Assembly (NCBI GenBank): GCA_044220975.1
Contig: JBGAPZ010000005.1
Span: forward strand, 62,001 to 126,000
Direction: 5' to 3'
DNA length: 64,000 nt
Source: SZUA-430 sp044220975
Lineage (GTDB): Bacteria; Pseudomonadota; Alphaproteobacteria; Micropepsales; Micropepsaceae
Part shown: positions 57,312-64,000 of the stretch, one piece after another
How the letters are laid out: each line of letters begins with the position of its first letter
Numbering within the stretch: the first letter of the stretch is position 1
Position numbers and translations under genes: made by a program
The notes under the pieces: generated by a model
What the model was told of the DNA's origin: nothing
Seen by the model: the letters and a program-made list of their open reading frames with translations, nothing else
Database searches by the model: none

Positions 57312-58085
57312 CTATGCCCGCCGTTTCAGCGGCAGGATCACCGGGGCGCCGGCGTGGTCGCCGATGAAGGCGTCGATGCCGAAGGATTTGCGGAGCGTTT
57401 CGCTGGAGAGGGTTGCGGCGGGTTCGCCGTCGGCGCTGACCTTGCCTTCGTTGAGCAGAAGCACACGGGTAGCGTGGCGCGCGGCGATCGAGAGGTCGTG
57501 CAGCACAACGATGACGAGTGCGCCTGCTTCGCTTGCGGCTTTCAGGACTTCCATCGCGTGGAGTTGATGGCTGGGGTCGAGCTGCGCGAACGGTTCGTCG
57601 GCCAGGATGATTTTTGCTTCGCTGCTGAGCGCGCGAGCGAGCAGCGCGCGGGCGCGTTCGCCGCCCGAGAGCGATGTCGCGGCGCGGTCGGCCAGATGGG
57701 CGATATCGCAGGCTTGCATGGCGCGCGCGATGGCGGCCTCATCGGCGTCGGTCTTTTTGGCAAAGCGGTGCACGTGCGGCAGGCGGCCGAGTGCCACGAT
57801 GTTGCGCACGGTGAGCGGCCAGTGAACTTCGCCGCCCTGAGGCAGATAGGCGATTTCGCGCGCGAGGTCGGCGCGGCGCCAGTTGGCGAGCGATTTGCCG
57901 TGCAGCGCGATCTCGCCGCTTGCGGTTGGAATCAAGCCCGCGGCGGCGCGCATCAATGTCGACTTGCCGGAACCGTTCGGTCCCATGATGGCGACGCATT
58001 CGCCCGGCGCAAACTTGGCGCTGATGCCGGTCAGCACCGTGCGGCTGCCCAGCGCGACGTTCAGGTTCGTGAGCGCAAGCGTCAT
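57312..58085 (-). CDS. btuD: Vitamin B12 ABC transporter ATP-binding protein
   Basis: A 257-residue ABC ATPase. Walker A is GPNGSGKST, the signature is LSGGERAR, and Walker B is IILADEPFAQLD; the H-loop is VLHDLSIAARHA. It overlaps by four bases the permease gene upstream. Alone it could be called an iron-siderophore ATPase, but a cobalamin riboswitch precedes the pair, which points to B12. Confidence 0.92.
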   Translation of the reverse strand: MTLALTNLNVALGSRTVLTGISAKFAPGECVAIMGPNGSGKSTLMRAAAGLIPTASGEIALHGKSLANWRRADLAREIAYLPQGGEVHWPLTVRNIVALGRLPHVHRFAKKTDADEAAIARAMQACDIAHLADRAATSLSGGERARALLARALSSEAKIILADEPFAQLDPSHQLHAMEVLKAASEAGALVIVVLHDLSIAARHATRVLLLNEGKVSADGEPAATLSSETLRKSFGIDAFIGDHAGAPVILPLKRRA

Positions 58086-59074
58086 GTGAGTTCGCGCCTC
58101 AGTTTGAAGACGAGCCAGAGGAAGAACGGCACGCCGATGAGCGACGTGAAGACGCCGAGCATAAGTTCAGGCCCCGACGGCACGACGCGCACGGCAATAT
58201 CGGCGATGAGCACGAGAAGTGCGCCGCCGATGGCGCTTGGGATCAGCAGCTTCGACGGCGTGTGGCCGACGAACGGACGGCAGAGATGCGGCACGATGAG
58301 ACCGACGAACGCGATCGCGCCGGTGACGGCGACGCTTGCGCCGACCGCGAGCGTCACGCCTGCGATAACGCGGCGCTGGACGTTGGCGACTTCGATGCCG
58401 AGCGACTTTGCGGCGTCTTCGCCCAACGTCAGTGCGTCGAGCGCGCGGCCGGTGCTGGCGAGGAGGACGAGACCGACTGCCACGAACGGGCTTGCGAGCA
58501 AGACGTCGTCGAAGCTGCGGTCTTTGAGCGAGCCCAAAATCCAAAATACGATCTCGCTGACCGCATAGGGGTTCGGCGCGAGGTTTAAAGCGAGCGCCAT
58601 CAGTGCAGCCGCAAGATTGGCGAGCGCGACACCTGCCAGGATCAATGTCAGCACGCCGTTGTCACGGCCGCTCAAGAGGCTCAGCGCGACGGCTGCGATC
58701 GAAGCGCCGATCATTGCGGTCAGAGGAAGCGCGAACGGGAACGCCGTCGAAAGGCCGAAATAGATCGCGATGACGGCGCCAAGCGATGCGAACGATGCGA
58801 TGCCCATGACGCCGGGCTCGGCGAGCGGATTCCTGAGCAGACCTTGCAGCGCCGCACCGCTCATGCCGAGTGCTGCGCCCGCGAGCAGGCCCAGCAGCAT
58901 GCGCGGCAGACGGATGTCGCGCATGATGACGCCGGCCGTGCCGGTATCGTTCAACAAGCCGTCGATGACGGTCGAGGCGCTCAGCGGTGCGTAGCCGATG
59001 AACAGCGACGCGATCGCGGCCAGCAACGTGGCTGCGGTGAGTGCGATCGGCAGTCTCGAAACCTTGTCGTCCAT
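58082..59074 (-). CDS. btuC: Vitamin B12 ABC transporter permease (FecCD family)
   Basis: A 330-residue membrane protein with about ten helices. RLPRMLLGLLAGAALGMSGAALQGLLRNPLA is spread over residues 56-86 and, with GAIAFVGLIVPHLCRPFVG, is typical of FecCD/BtuC permeases; GDRL-like coupling residues lie in TLGEDAAKSLGIEV. It imports cobalamin or a precursor across the inner membrane with BtuD and BtuF. The cobalamin riboswitch lies 84-256 bases upstream on the same strand. Confidence 0.92.
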   Translation of the reverse strand: MDDKVSRLPIALTAATLLAAIASLFIGYAPLSASTVIDGLLNDTGTAGVIMRDIRLPRMLLGLLAGAALGMSGAALQGLLRNPLAEPGVMGIASFASLGAVIAIYFGLSTAFPFALPLTAMIGASIAAVALSLLSGRDNGVLTLILAGVALANLAAALMALALNLAPNPYAVSEIVFWILGSLKDRSFDDVLLASPFVAVGLVLLASTGRALDALTLGEDAAKSLGIEVANVQRRVIAGVTLAVGASVAVTGAIAFVGLIVPHLCRPFVGHTPSKLLIPSAIGGALLVLIADIAVRVVPSGPELMLGVFTSLIGVPFFLWLVFKLRRELT

Positions 59075-59157
59075 GGCCTCACGTCGCGTTCGTCAGTCGC
59101 CGCGACGGTTGCCCGCTTTCCACGCGCGCACCCCGGCGCATAGAAGGACGACGGCGT

Positions 59158-59330
59158 CCGGCAGGTTTCCTGGCTTGCGGCTCAAGCGCTTGTCGCCGGC
59201 CTTCCCGAAGCTTGCGCTTCAGTGGCGTTGTCGGCGACGAGCTTGCCGCTCACAGTTGCGGGGGCAGCCGCGGTTTTAACCGCGTTCCCTTTCCGGACAC
59301 GTGAGCATTGGGTTACTCCGCTTTGGCGGG
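59158..59330 (-). promoter_or_regulatory. Cobalamin riboswitch upstream of btuC
   Basis: Read on the minus strand the conserved elements appear in order: GGGAAC (59289-59284), GCCCCCGCAACTG (59265-59253), GCCACTG (59226-59220), GGGAAGGC (59206-59199) and AGCCAGGAAACCTGC (59175-59161), the last being the B12 box. This is a full aptamer. The ends given are approximate. B12 binding should reduce expression of btuCD. It does not overlap the divergent DUF885 gene, whose ATG is at 59417. Confidence 0.94.
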
Positions 59331-59416
59331 GCGTGCAAGGCTGGGGCTGCCCTCGCGTTGCAGAGTCGGCCGGGGTGAGATACGGCAAATACGCGAACCA
59401 ATCGATGGAGAACAAC

Positions 59417-61228
59417 ATGGACCGCCGCGATTTTTTGCAGACCACGTGTGCGCTGGGGCTGACCGCTATGTTTGCGGGAAACAAGGTGTGGGCGGCGGAA
59501 AATGCGGCGGATGCCGAGGTCAATGCAGCATTGGAAGCGATCTTCGATGAGCGTCTCGTCAACGCGCCGGAACTCGCATCTTCCATGGGTCTGGATAAGG
59601 GCGAACATGCCGATCTCAAATCGAAACTCCGCCCCAGAACCGCGGAGCGGCGCGCCGCCGATCTTGCGCGCGACAAGAAAGCGATCGCTGCGCTCGAAGC
59701 GATCGATCGGAAGCGACTATCGTCCGCCGGCCGCCTCAACCTCGAGGTCGTTCTCTATTCTTTGAACGTTAGTACTGTCAGTCCGGAAAGGTTCGGCATC
59801 AATTCCGCTCAGCGGCCTTACCCGATTTTCCAACAGGGCGGCGCTTATTTTCAAACACCGGATTTTTTGAACACCGCGCACACGATTGAAAGTACGTCCG
59901 ATTGCGAGGCCTATCTTGAGCGCCTTGAAGCGTTTTCCGGCACGCTTGATGAGGATACGGAAGAGCAGAAGGCGCAGGCCGCGCGCGGGTTCCTGGCGCC
60001 TGCCTGGTCGCTCGACCTCACGCTCGGACAAATGACGAAGCTGCGCGCGCAAGAGGCCGATCAGAGTTCGATCGTCGACTCGCTTGTGCGCCGTGCCGCC
60101 GCAAAAGGGATCAGCGGCGACTGGCAGGAGCGTGCCGCGAAGCTTTTGCGGAAGGCCGTCTACCCCGCACTTGACCGGCAGATCGAAGCGGTGACGGCGT
60201 TGAAGCCGCTCTCCAAACCCGGCGACGGTGCTTCGCGTTTGCCGGATGGCGCCGCCATCTACGCAGCCGCCTTGGAAGCCGCAACTACGACGACGTTATC
60301 CCCGGAGAAAGTTCACAAACTGGGGCTCGAGCAAGTGGCCGATATTTCGGCGAAGCTCGATACGATCTTGCGCCGCGCAGGCATGAAGAAGGGCACCGTG
60401 GGCGCGCGGCTTGCGGCGCTCAATCAGGCGCCCGACCAGCTCTACGCGAACACGGATGAAGGCCGCGCCGCGCTGATCGCTTCGCTGAATGCCGGCGTCA
60501 AAGACATGTATGCGCGCCTACCGCGCGATTTTCGTACCTTGCCGACGCAGCCGCTCGAAATTCGCCGGGTGCCGGCGGAAATCCAGGATGGCGCTTCGAA
60601 CGGCTACTACAATCGTGCTGCGCTCGATGGTTCGCGCCCTGCGATTTATTTCATCAATCTCAAAGACGTCGGCGATTGGCCGAAATATTCGTTGCCGTCG
60701 CTCACCTACCACGAGGGCGTGCCGGGCCATCATTTGCAGATCAGCATTGCGCAAGAATCGAAGGACATCCCAACGCTCCGCAAGATTGCCGGGTTCTCTG
60801 CCTATAGCGAAGGCTGGGCGCTCTATGCCGAGCAGTTGTCGGACGAACTAGGCGCCTACAAGGGCCTTGAGCGAGCGGGCTATTTACAATCCTTCCTCTT
60901 CCGCGCTGCGCGCCTCGTCGTTGACACCGGGTTGCACGCAAAGGATTGGAGCCGCGAAAAGGCCGTCGATTATCTTTTCGCGACCACGGGCTTCGCGCGG
61001 CCGCGAGCCCAACGCGAAGTCGAGCGTTATTGCACGCAAATCGGTCAGGCTTGCAGCTACAAAATCGGCCACACCACTTGGGTGCGGGCGCGCGACAAAG
61101 CGCAGAAGGCGCTCGGCAAGCGCTTTAACGTCAAATCCTTCCATGAGATTCTCAAGGAAGGCGCGATGCCGCTCACTATCCTCGAGCGGCGTATCGAAGA
61201 GCGGACGAACGCACTCAAGCGGCGTTGA
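59417..61228 (+). CDS. DUF885-family exported protein (HEGxPGHH metallopeptidase-like)
   Basis: A 603-residue protein from the ATG at 59417, supported by GGAG six or so bases upstream; an ATG at 59405 adds four residues. It starts with a Tat-type signal (RRDFLQTTCALGLTAMFAG). The core has the family motif YHEGVPGHHLQ, which looks like a zinc-binding HExxH variant, followed by YSEGWALYAEQL. It may be a peptidase. It splits btuCD from btuF in the opposite orientation. Confidence 0.9.
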   Translation: MDRRDFLQTTCALGLTAMFAGNKVWAAENAADAEVNAALEAIFDERLVNAPELASSMGLDKGEHADLKSKLRPRTAERRAADLARDKKAIAALEAIDRKRLSSAGRLNLEVVLYSLNVSTVSPERFGINSAQRPYPIFQQGGAYFQTPDFLNTAHTIESTSDCEAYLERLEAFSGTLDEDTEEQKAQAARGFLAPAWSLDLTLGQMTKLRAQEADQSSIVDSLVRRAAAKGISGDWQERAAKLLRKAVYPALDRQIEAVTALKPLSKPGDGASRLPDGAAIYAAALEAATTTTLSPEKVHKLGLEQVADISAKLDTILRRAGMKKGTVGARLAALNQAPDQLYANTDEGRAALIASLNAGVKDMYARLPRDFRTLPTQPLEIRRVPAEIQDGASNGYYNRAALDGSRPAIYFINLKDVGDWPKYSLPSLTYHEGVPGHHLQISIAQESKDIPTLRKIAGFSAYSEGWALYAEQLSDELGAYKGLERAGYLQSFLFRAARLVVDTGLHAKDWSREKAVDYLFATTGFARPRAQREVERYCTQIGQACSYKIGHTTWVRARDKAQKALGKRFNVKSFHEILKEGAMPLTILERRIEERTNALKRR

Positions 61229-61242
61229 TCACCCCGGCTCGG

Positions 61243-62079
61243 CTACTCTTTCCCGCTCGCTCGCGCGATTCTGGTGCGTTCGGCACTGAGCCGTTCGACC
61301 GCTTCGCCGACCCAGGGGCCGGGGCAGAGCCAGAGGCGCGAGGGGATGTGGTAGAGCGCGGTCTTGCCTTTGAGCGCGCGGAACGCCGGGTGGCGCAGGA
61401 TGCTTTGCGCGCGGCTTGCAGTGCGGCCGTAGGAGTCGTCGATGACGAGCAGCTGCGGTGCTGCGGCGACGACGGTTTCCAGGGCCACAGTGGCGTAGGC
61501 TTGGCCGGTCAGTTCCGGCGCGATGTTCGTGAGGCCTGCCGCGTCTAGGATGTCGTTCGTCAGCGTTCCGGCGCCGGAGGTCAGGCCGTTCGGTTCGTAG
61601 ACGAGCGTGGTGACGGGTGCGGTCGTCGTCGCCTTCGAGCGCGCGATGCGAGCGTTCATGCCGGCGATCAGTTCTTCGCCGCGTTGCTGTTCGCCGAGCG
61701 CGATGGCCGCGTCGCGGATGACTTTGCGGACATCTTCGAGCGATGAGGCGTAGCCCACGATGTGGACGGGGACGCCGATCGTGGCGGCGAGGCGGTTTGC
61801 GCCTTTGCCGGTGTAGATGTCGCCCAGGATCAGGTCGGGCTTCAGTTCGACGATTTCTTCGGCGCGGGCGTTGTTGATGCGGATGCCGCGTGCTTCTTCG
61901 GCGAGGTTCGAGATTTCGCCTTCCGTCGCCATGCGCGAGACGGAGAGAATGCGCGTGCGGTCCACCAGGGCCAGCGCCAGTTGGTCGGCGCAGACGTTCG
62001 TCGAGACGATGCGCTGAGGCTTGCTCATGGCGGGGACCGCGAGGGCAAGCAGCGCGATAATGCAGAGGCGGAGCGTCAT
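61243..62079 (-). CDS. btuF: Vitamin B12 ABC transporter substrate-binding protein (BtuF-like)
   Basis: A 278-residue protein with a signal peptide (LRLCIIALLALAVPAMS) and a two-lobed helical-backbone binding fold: RIVSTNVCADQLALAL, LKPDLILGDIYTG, GVPVHIVGYASSLEDVRKV and PQLLVIDDSYG. Its closest type is the cobalamin/siderophore binding protein group; the neighbouring riboswitch-controlled btuCD favours cobalamin. It is on the btuCD strand but 2.1 kb upstream, with the DUF885 gene between in the opposite direction. Confidence 0.88.
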   Translation of the reverse strand: MTLRLCIIALLALAVPAMSKPQRIVSTNVCADQLALALVDRTRILSVSRMATEGEISNLAEEARGIRINNARAEEIVELKPDLILGDIYTGKGANRLAATIGVPVHIVGYASSLEDVRKVIRDAAIALGEQQRGEELIAGMNARIARSKATTTAPVTTLVYEPNGLTSGAGTLTNDILDAAGLTNIAPELTGQAYATVALETVVAAAPQLLVIDDSYGRTASRAQSILRHPAFRALKGKTALYHIPSRLWLCPGPWVGEAVERLSAERTRIARASGKE

Positions 62080-62127
62080 GGAGTTGCTCTATAGTCAGTC
62101 GGACACGAAATCGCCAGTGAGGATGAC

Positions 62128-62916
62128 ATGTACGAGACGATCCAGGTTCGTAAGGAAGGCGCCATCGATTGGCTGACGCTAAACCGGCCGGACAGTTTGA
62201 ACGCTTTGAACAAGAAGCTGGTGGACGAGCTGCTCGACTATTTCCAGGCGCTCTATTGGGACAAGTCGGTGCGCGTCGTCGTGATGCGCGGTGCGGGGCG
62301 TGCGTACTCGGCTGGGCTCGACCTTAAAGAGCGCGACAACAGCCCGCGTTCGCCGCAGAACGGGCTCACCTCGCAGCGGCGGATCAGCGAGATCGTGATG
62401 CGCATGCGGCGCTGTCCGCAGCCGATCATTTCGCTCGTGCATGGGCCGGCGTGCGGCGGCGGGTTTGCGATGGCGCTCGCCAGCGACATCCGGATCGCGG
62501 GGACGAGTGCGCGGATGAATGCGGCTTTCATTCGCATCGGCCTTTCGGCTTGCGACATCGGTGTGAGCTACTTTCTGCCGCGTTTGGTCGGCGTTTCGGT
62601 GGCGTCGGAGTTGATGCTGACCGGACGCTTCATCAATGCGGAGCGGGCGTTGCGCGTGGGGCTCGTCAGCGAAGTCGTTCCCGATGATAAGATGGAGGAG
62701 GCCGTGCGCCCCTATCTCGACGAAATGCTGACAACGTCGCCTCTTGGTCTTCGGATGACGAAGGAGTGTCTCAATATGAGCGTCGATGCGGGGAGCTTGG
62801 AGGCCGCGGTTGCGATGGAGGATCGCAACCAGATTCTGTGCGCGCAGACGGCGGACTTCGGCGAGGGCATGCGTGCCTTTTTGGAGAAACGCCGGCCCGA
62901 CTACCGCGACGCGTGA
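62128..62916 (+). CDS. Enoyl-CoA hydratase/isomerase family protein
   Basis: A 262-residue crotonase-fold protein. NRPDSLNALNKKLVDEL, GAGRAYSAGLDLKER (first oxyanion segment) and HGPACGGGFAMALASDIRIAG (second) are present; the position of a Glu in the usual catalytic place is not clear. Hydrates or isomerises unsaturated acyl-CoA. It is followed 81 bases later by an acyl-CoA dehydrogenase gene on the same strand. Confidence 0.9.
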   Translation: MYETIQVRKEGAIDWLTLNRPDSLNALNKKLVDELLDYFQALYWDKSVRVVVMRGAGRAYSAGLDLKERDNSPRSPQNGLTSQRRISEIVMRMRRCPQPIISLVHGPACGGGFAMALASDIRIAGTSARMNAAFIRIGLSACDIGVSYFLPRLVGVSVASELMLTGRFINAERALRVGLVSEVVPDDKMEEAVRPYLDEMLTTSPLGLRMTKECLNMSVDAGSLEAAVAMEDRNQILCAQTADFGEGMRAFLEKRRPDYRDA

Positions 62917-62997
62917 ACCGGCCGTACGGTCATCCGCAACGCTTGCAACAGCATAGTCGGCGCGCGATAACGGCGCCTCAATCAACGGACGAAAATC

Positions 62998-64000
62998 ATG
63001 CCTTCGTACAAAGCTCCCGTCGCGGATTTCGAGTTCCTTTTGTTTGACGTGCACGAGATCGAAAAATACGCCGATCTGCCGGGCTACAAGGAGTTGGATC
63101 GGGCTACCGTTCACGACGTGCTGGAGGGCGCCGGAAAGTTCGTCTCCGAAGTGCTGCAGCCGTTGAACCAATCGGGCGACGAGGAAGGCTGTCATTTCGA
63201 GAATGGCGTCGTGCGCACGCCGAAGGGCTTTAAGGAGGCGTGGAACGCCTATCGCGAGGCGGGTTGGAACCGGCTTGCGGTGCCGGAGCAGTACGGCGGC
63301 GCCGGGTTGCCCATTCTGGTGACCTTTGCGGTGACGGAGTTGGCGTTTTCGGCGAACCAAGCCTTTGCAATGTATCCGGGGCTGACGTCGGCCGCCTACT
63401 CCGCTCTCGCCGCCACCGGTGCGCCGTGGATGCGCGAGCACGTGGTGACCCGGATGGTCTCAGGCGAGTGGGCCGGCACGATGTGCCTGACCGAACCGCA
63501 TTGCGGCACCGACTTGCGCCTGATGAAGACGAAGGCGGTGGAGCAGCCGGACGGGACCTACAAGCTTTCGGGCACGAAGATCTTCATCTCCGGCGGCGAT
63601 CAGGATCTGACCTCCAACATCATTCATATGGTGATCGCGAAGATCCCGGACGAGAAGGGGAAGACGTCAGACGACCTGTCGACAGTGAACTTTTTCATGG
63701 TGCCGAAGTTCCTGGTTGCCGAGGACGGGACAATGGGCGCCCGCAACGGCGTCTTTACGGGCTCGATCGAGAAGAAGATGGGCATCAAGGCGAACGCGAC
63801 GGCGGTGCTCAATTTCGACGAGGCGAAGGCGTGGCGGCTTGGGCCGAAGCCGCAGCCGAAAGCTGCAGGCGACAAGGGCTCTTCGTCGGCCGGCATGAAG
63901 GGCATGTTCGGGATGATGAACGCGGCGCGCCTCGGCGTCGGCGTGCAGGGTATTGCGATCGCCGAGGTCGCGTATCAGAACGCCGCGATCTACGCGAAGG
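62998..64000 (+). CDS. Acyl-CoA dehydrogenase, N-terminal part (cut by window end)
   Basis: The ATG at 62998 opens a frame of 334 residues that runs off the window. PSYKAPVADFEFLLFDVHEIE is the start of a long FadE-like subtype; WNRLAVPEQYGGAGLP, TMCLTEPHCGTDLRLMKT (FAD-binding loop) and GTKIFISGGDQDL follow, and NAARLGVGVQGIAIAE begins the C-terminal helices. It oxidises acyl-CoA to enoyl-CoA, upstream of the preceding hydratase in beta-oxidation. Confidence 0.93.
   Translation, partial: MPSYKAPVADFEFLLFDVHEIEKYADLPGYKELDRATVHDVLEGAGKFVSEVLQPLNQSGDEEGCHFENGVVRTPKGFKEAWNAYREAGWNRLAVPEQYGGAGLPILVTFAVTELAFSANQAFAMYPGLTSAAYSALAATGAPWMREHVVTRMVSGEWAGTMCLTEPHCGTDLRLMKTKAVEQPDGTYKLSGTKIFISGGDQDLTSNIIHMVIAKIPDEKGKTSDDLSTVNFFMVPKFLVAEDGTMGARNGVFTGSIEKKMGIKANATAVLNFDEAKAWRLGPKPQPKAAGDKGSSSAGMKGMFGMMNAARLGVGVQGIAIAEVAYQNAAIYAK

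Noticed and set aside
57354..58568. Plus-strand open frame of 404 codons
   Set aside because: Antisense to btuD and btuC, which are certain from Walker and permease motifs.
59222..59416. N-terminal extension of the DUF885 protein
   Set aside because: It would translate through the antisense of the cobalamin riboswitch. The Tat signal and ribosome site place the start at 59417.
62179..63441. Minus-strand open frame of 420 codons
   Set aside because: Antisense to the enoyl-CoA hydratase and the acyl-CoA dehydrogenase start.

Overview
This is a GC-rich chromosomal window from an alphaproteobacterium; the family cannot be resolved from the sequence alone. The placement rests on gene orders I recognise from that class: xerD - (unknown secreted protein) - aroK - aroB - CorC-like protein - bolA - J-domain protein - cobS - cobT, and SUV3-like helicase - S4 protein - fdxA - carD - rpoH. 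No phage, insertion sequence or CRISPR array was seen.

Layout. 1-10 kb: the 5' end of argJ, secA, a TauD-family dioxygenase, two tandem epoxide hydrolases, accA, and a tightly overlapping operon that ends in an ECF41-type sigma factor. 10-18 kb, mostly minus strand: POT peptide transporter, Kup potassium transporter, a malyl-CoA-lyase-like enzyme, xerD and two unknown envelope proteins. 18-30 kb: aroKB, CorC-like protein, bolA, J-domain protein, cobST, a phytase-like esterase, a VUT-family transporter, rpmB, meaB and small conserved proteins. 30-44 kb: a mixture of intact genes (terC, a large membrane patatin, rmuC) and broken ones (an HtrA-like protease, a GNAT protein, methylmalonyl-CoA mutase, a SUV3-like helicase). 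44-48 kb: S4 protein, fdxA, carD with a terminator, rpoH and a secreted nuclease. 48-52.8 kb: an accessory-looking stretch with a broken beta/gamma-crystallin-like protein, sodB, a broken LysR gene, a UspA remnant and an FAD monooxygenase, closed by a tRNA-Arg(CCU). 53-64 kb: a WYL regulator, a Tat-exported protein, an SDR, an ATP-grasp ligase, a two-lobed retropepsin-like protein, btuCD behind a cobalamin riboswitch, a DUF885 protein, btuF, and two beta-oxidation-type genes, the last cut by the window end.

How the genes fit together. Vitamin B12 is a recurring theme: cobalt insertion (CobS/CobT), uptake (BtuC/D/F with a riboswitch), and B12-dependent carbon flow (methylmalonyl-CoA mutase with its chaperone MeaB, plus a malyl-CoA/beta-methylmalyl-CoA lyase-like enzyme). 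Acyl-CoA metabolism appears again in accA, the enoyl-CoA hydratase and the acyl-CoA dehydrogenase.

The most striking observation is that every clearly broken gene lies between about 30.7 and 52.6 kb. Several of the breaks look like one- or two-base losses, some of them in short homopolymers, inside otherwise well conserved protein sequence. This may be real gene decay or, more likely in my view, uncorrected sequencing error. I found no clearly new multi-gene system. The best leads are the ECF41 operon, the His-less HtrA, the membrane patatin, and the 12-bp inverted repeat between the mutase and helicase genes.
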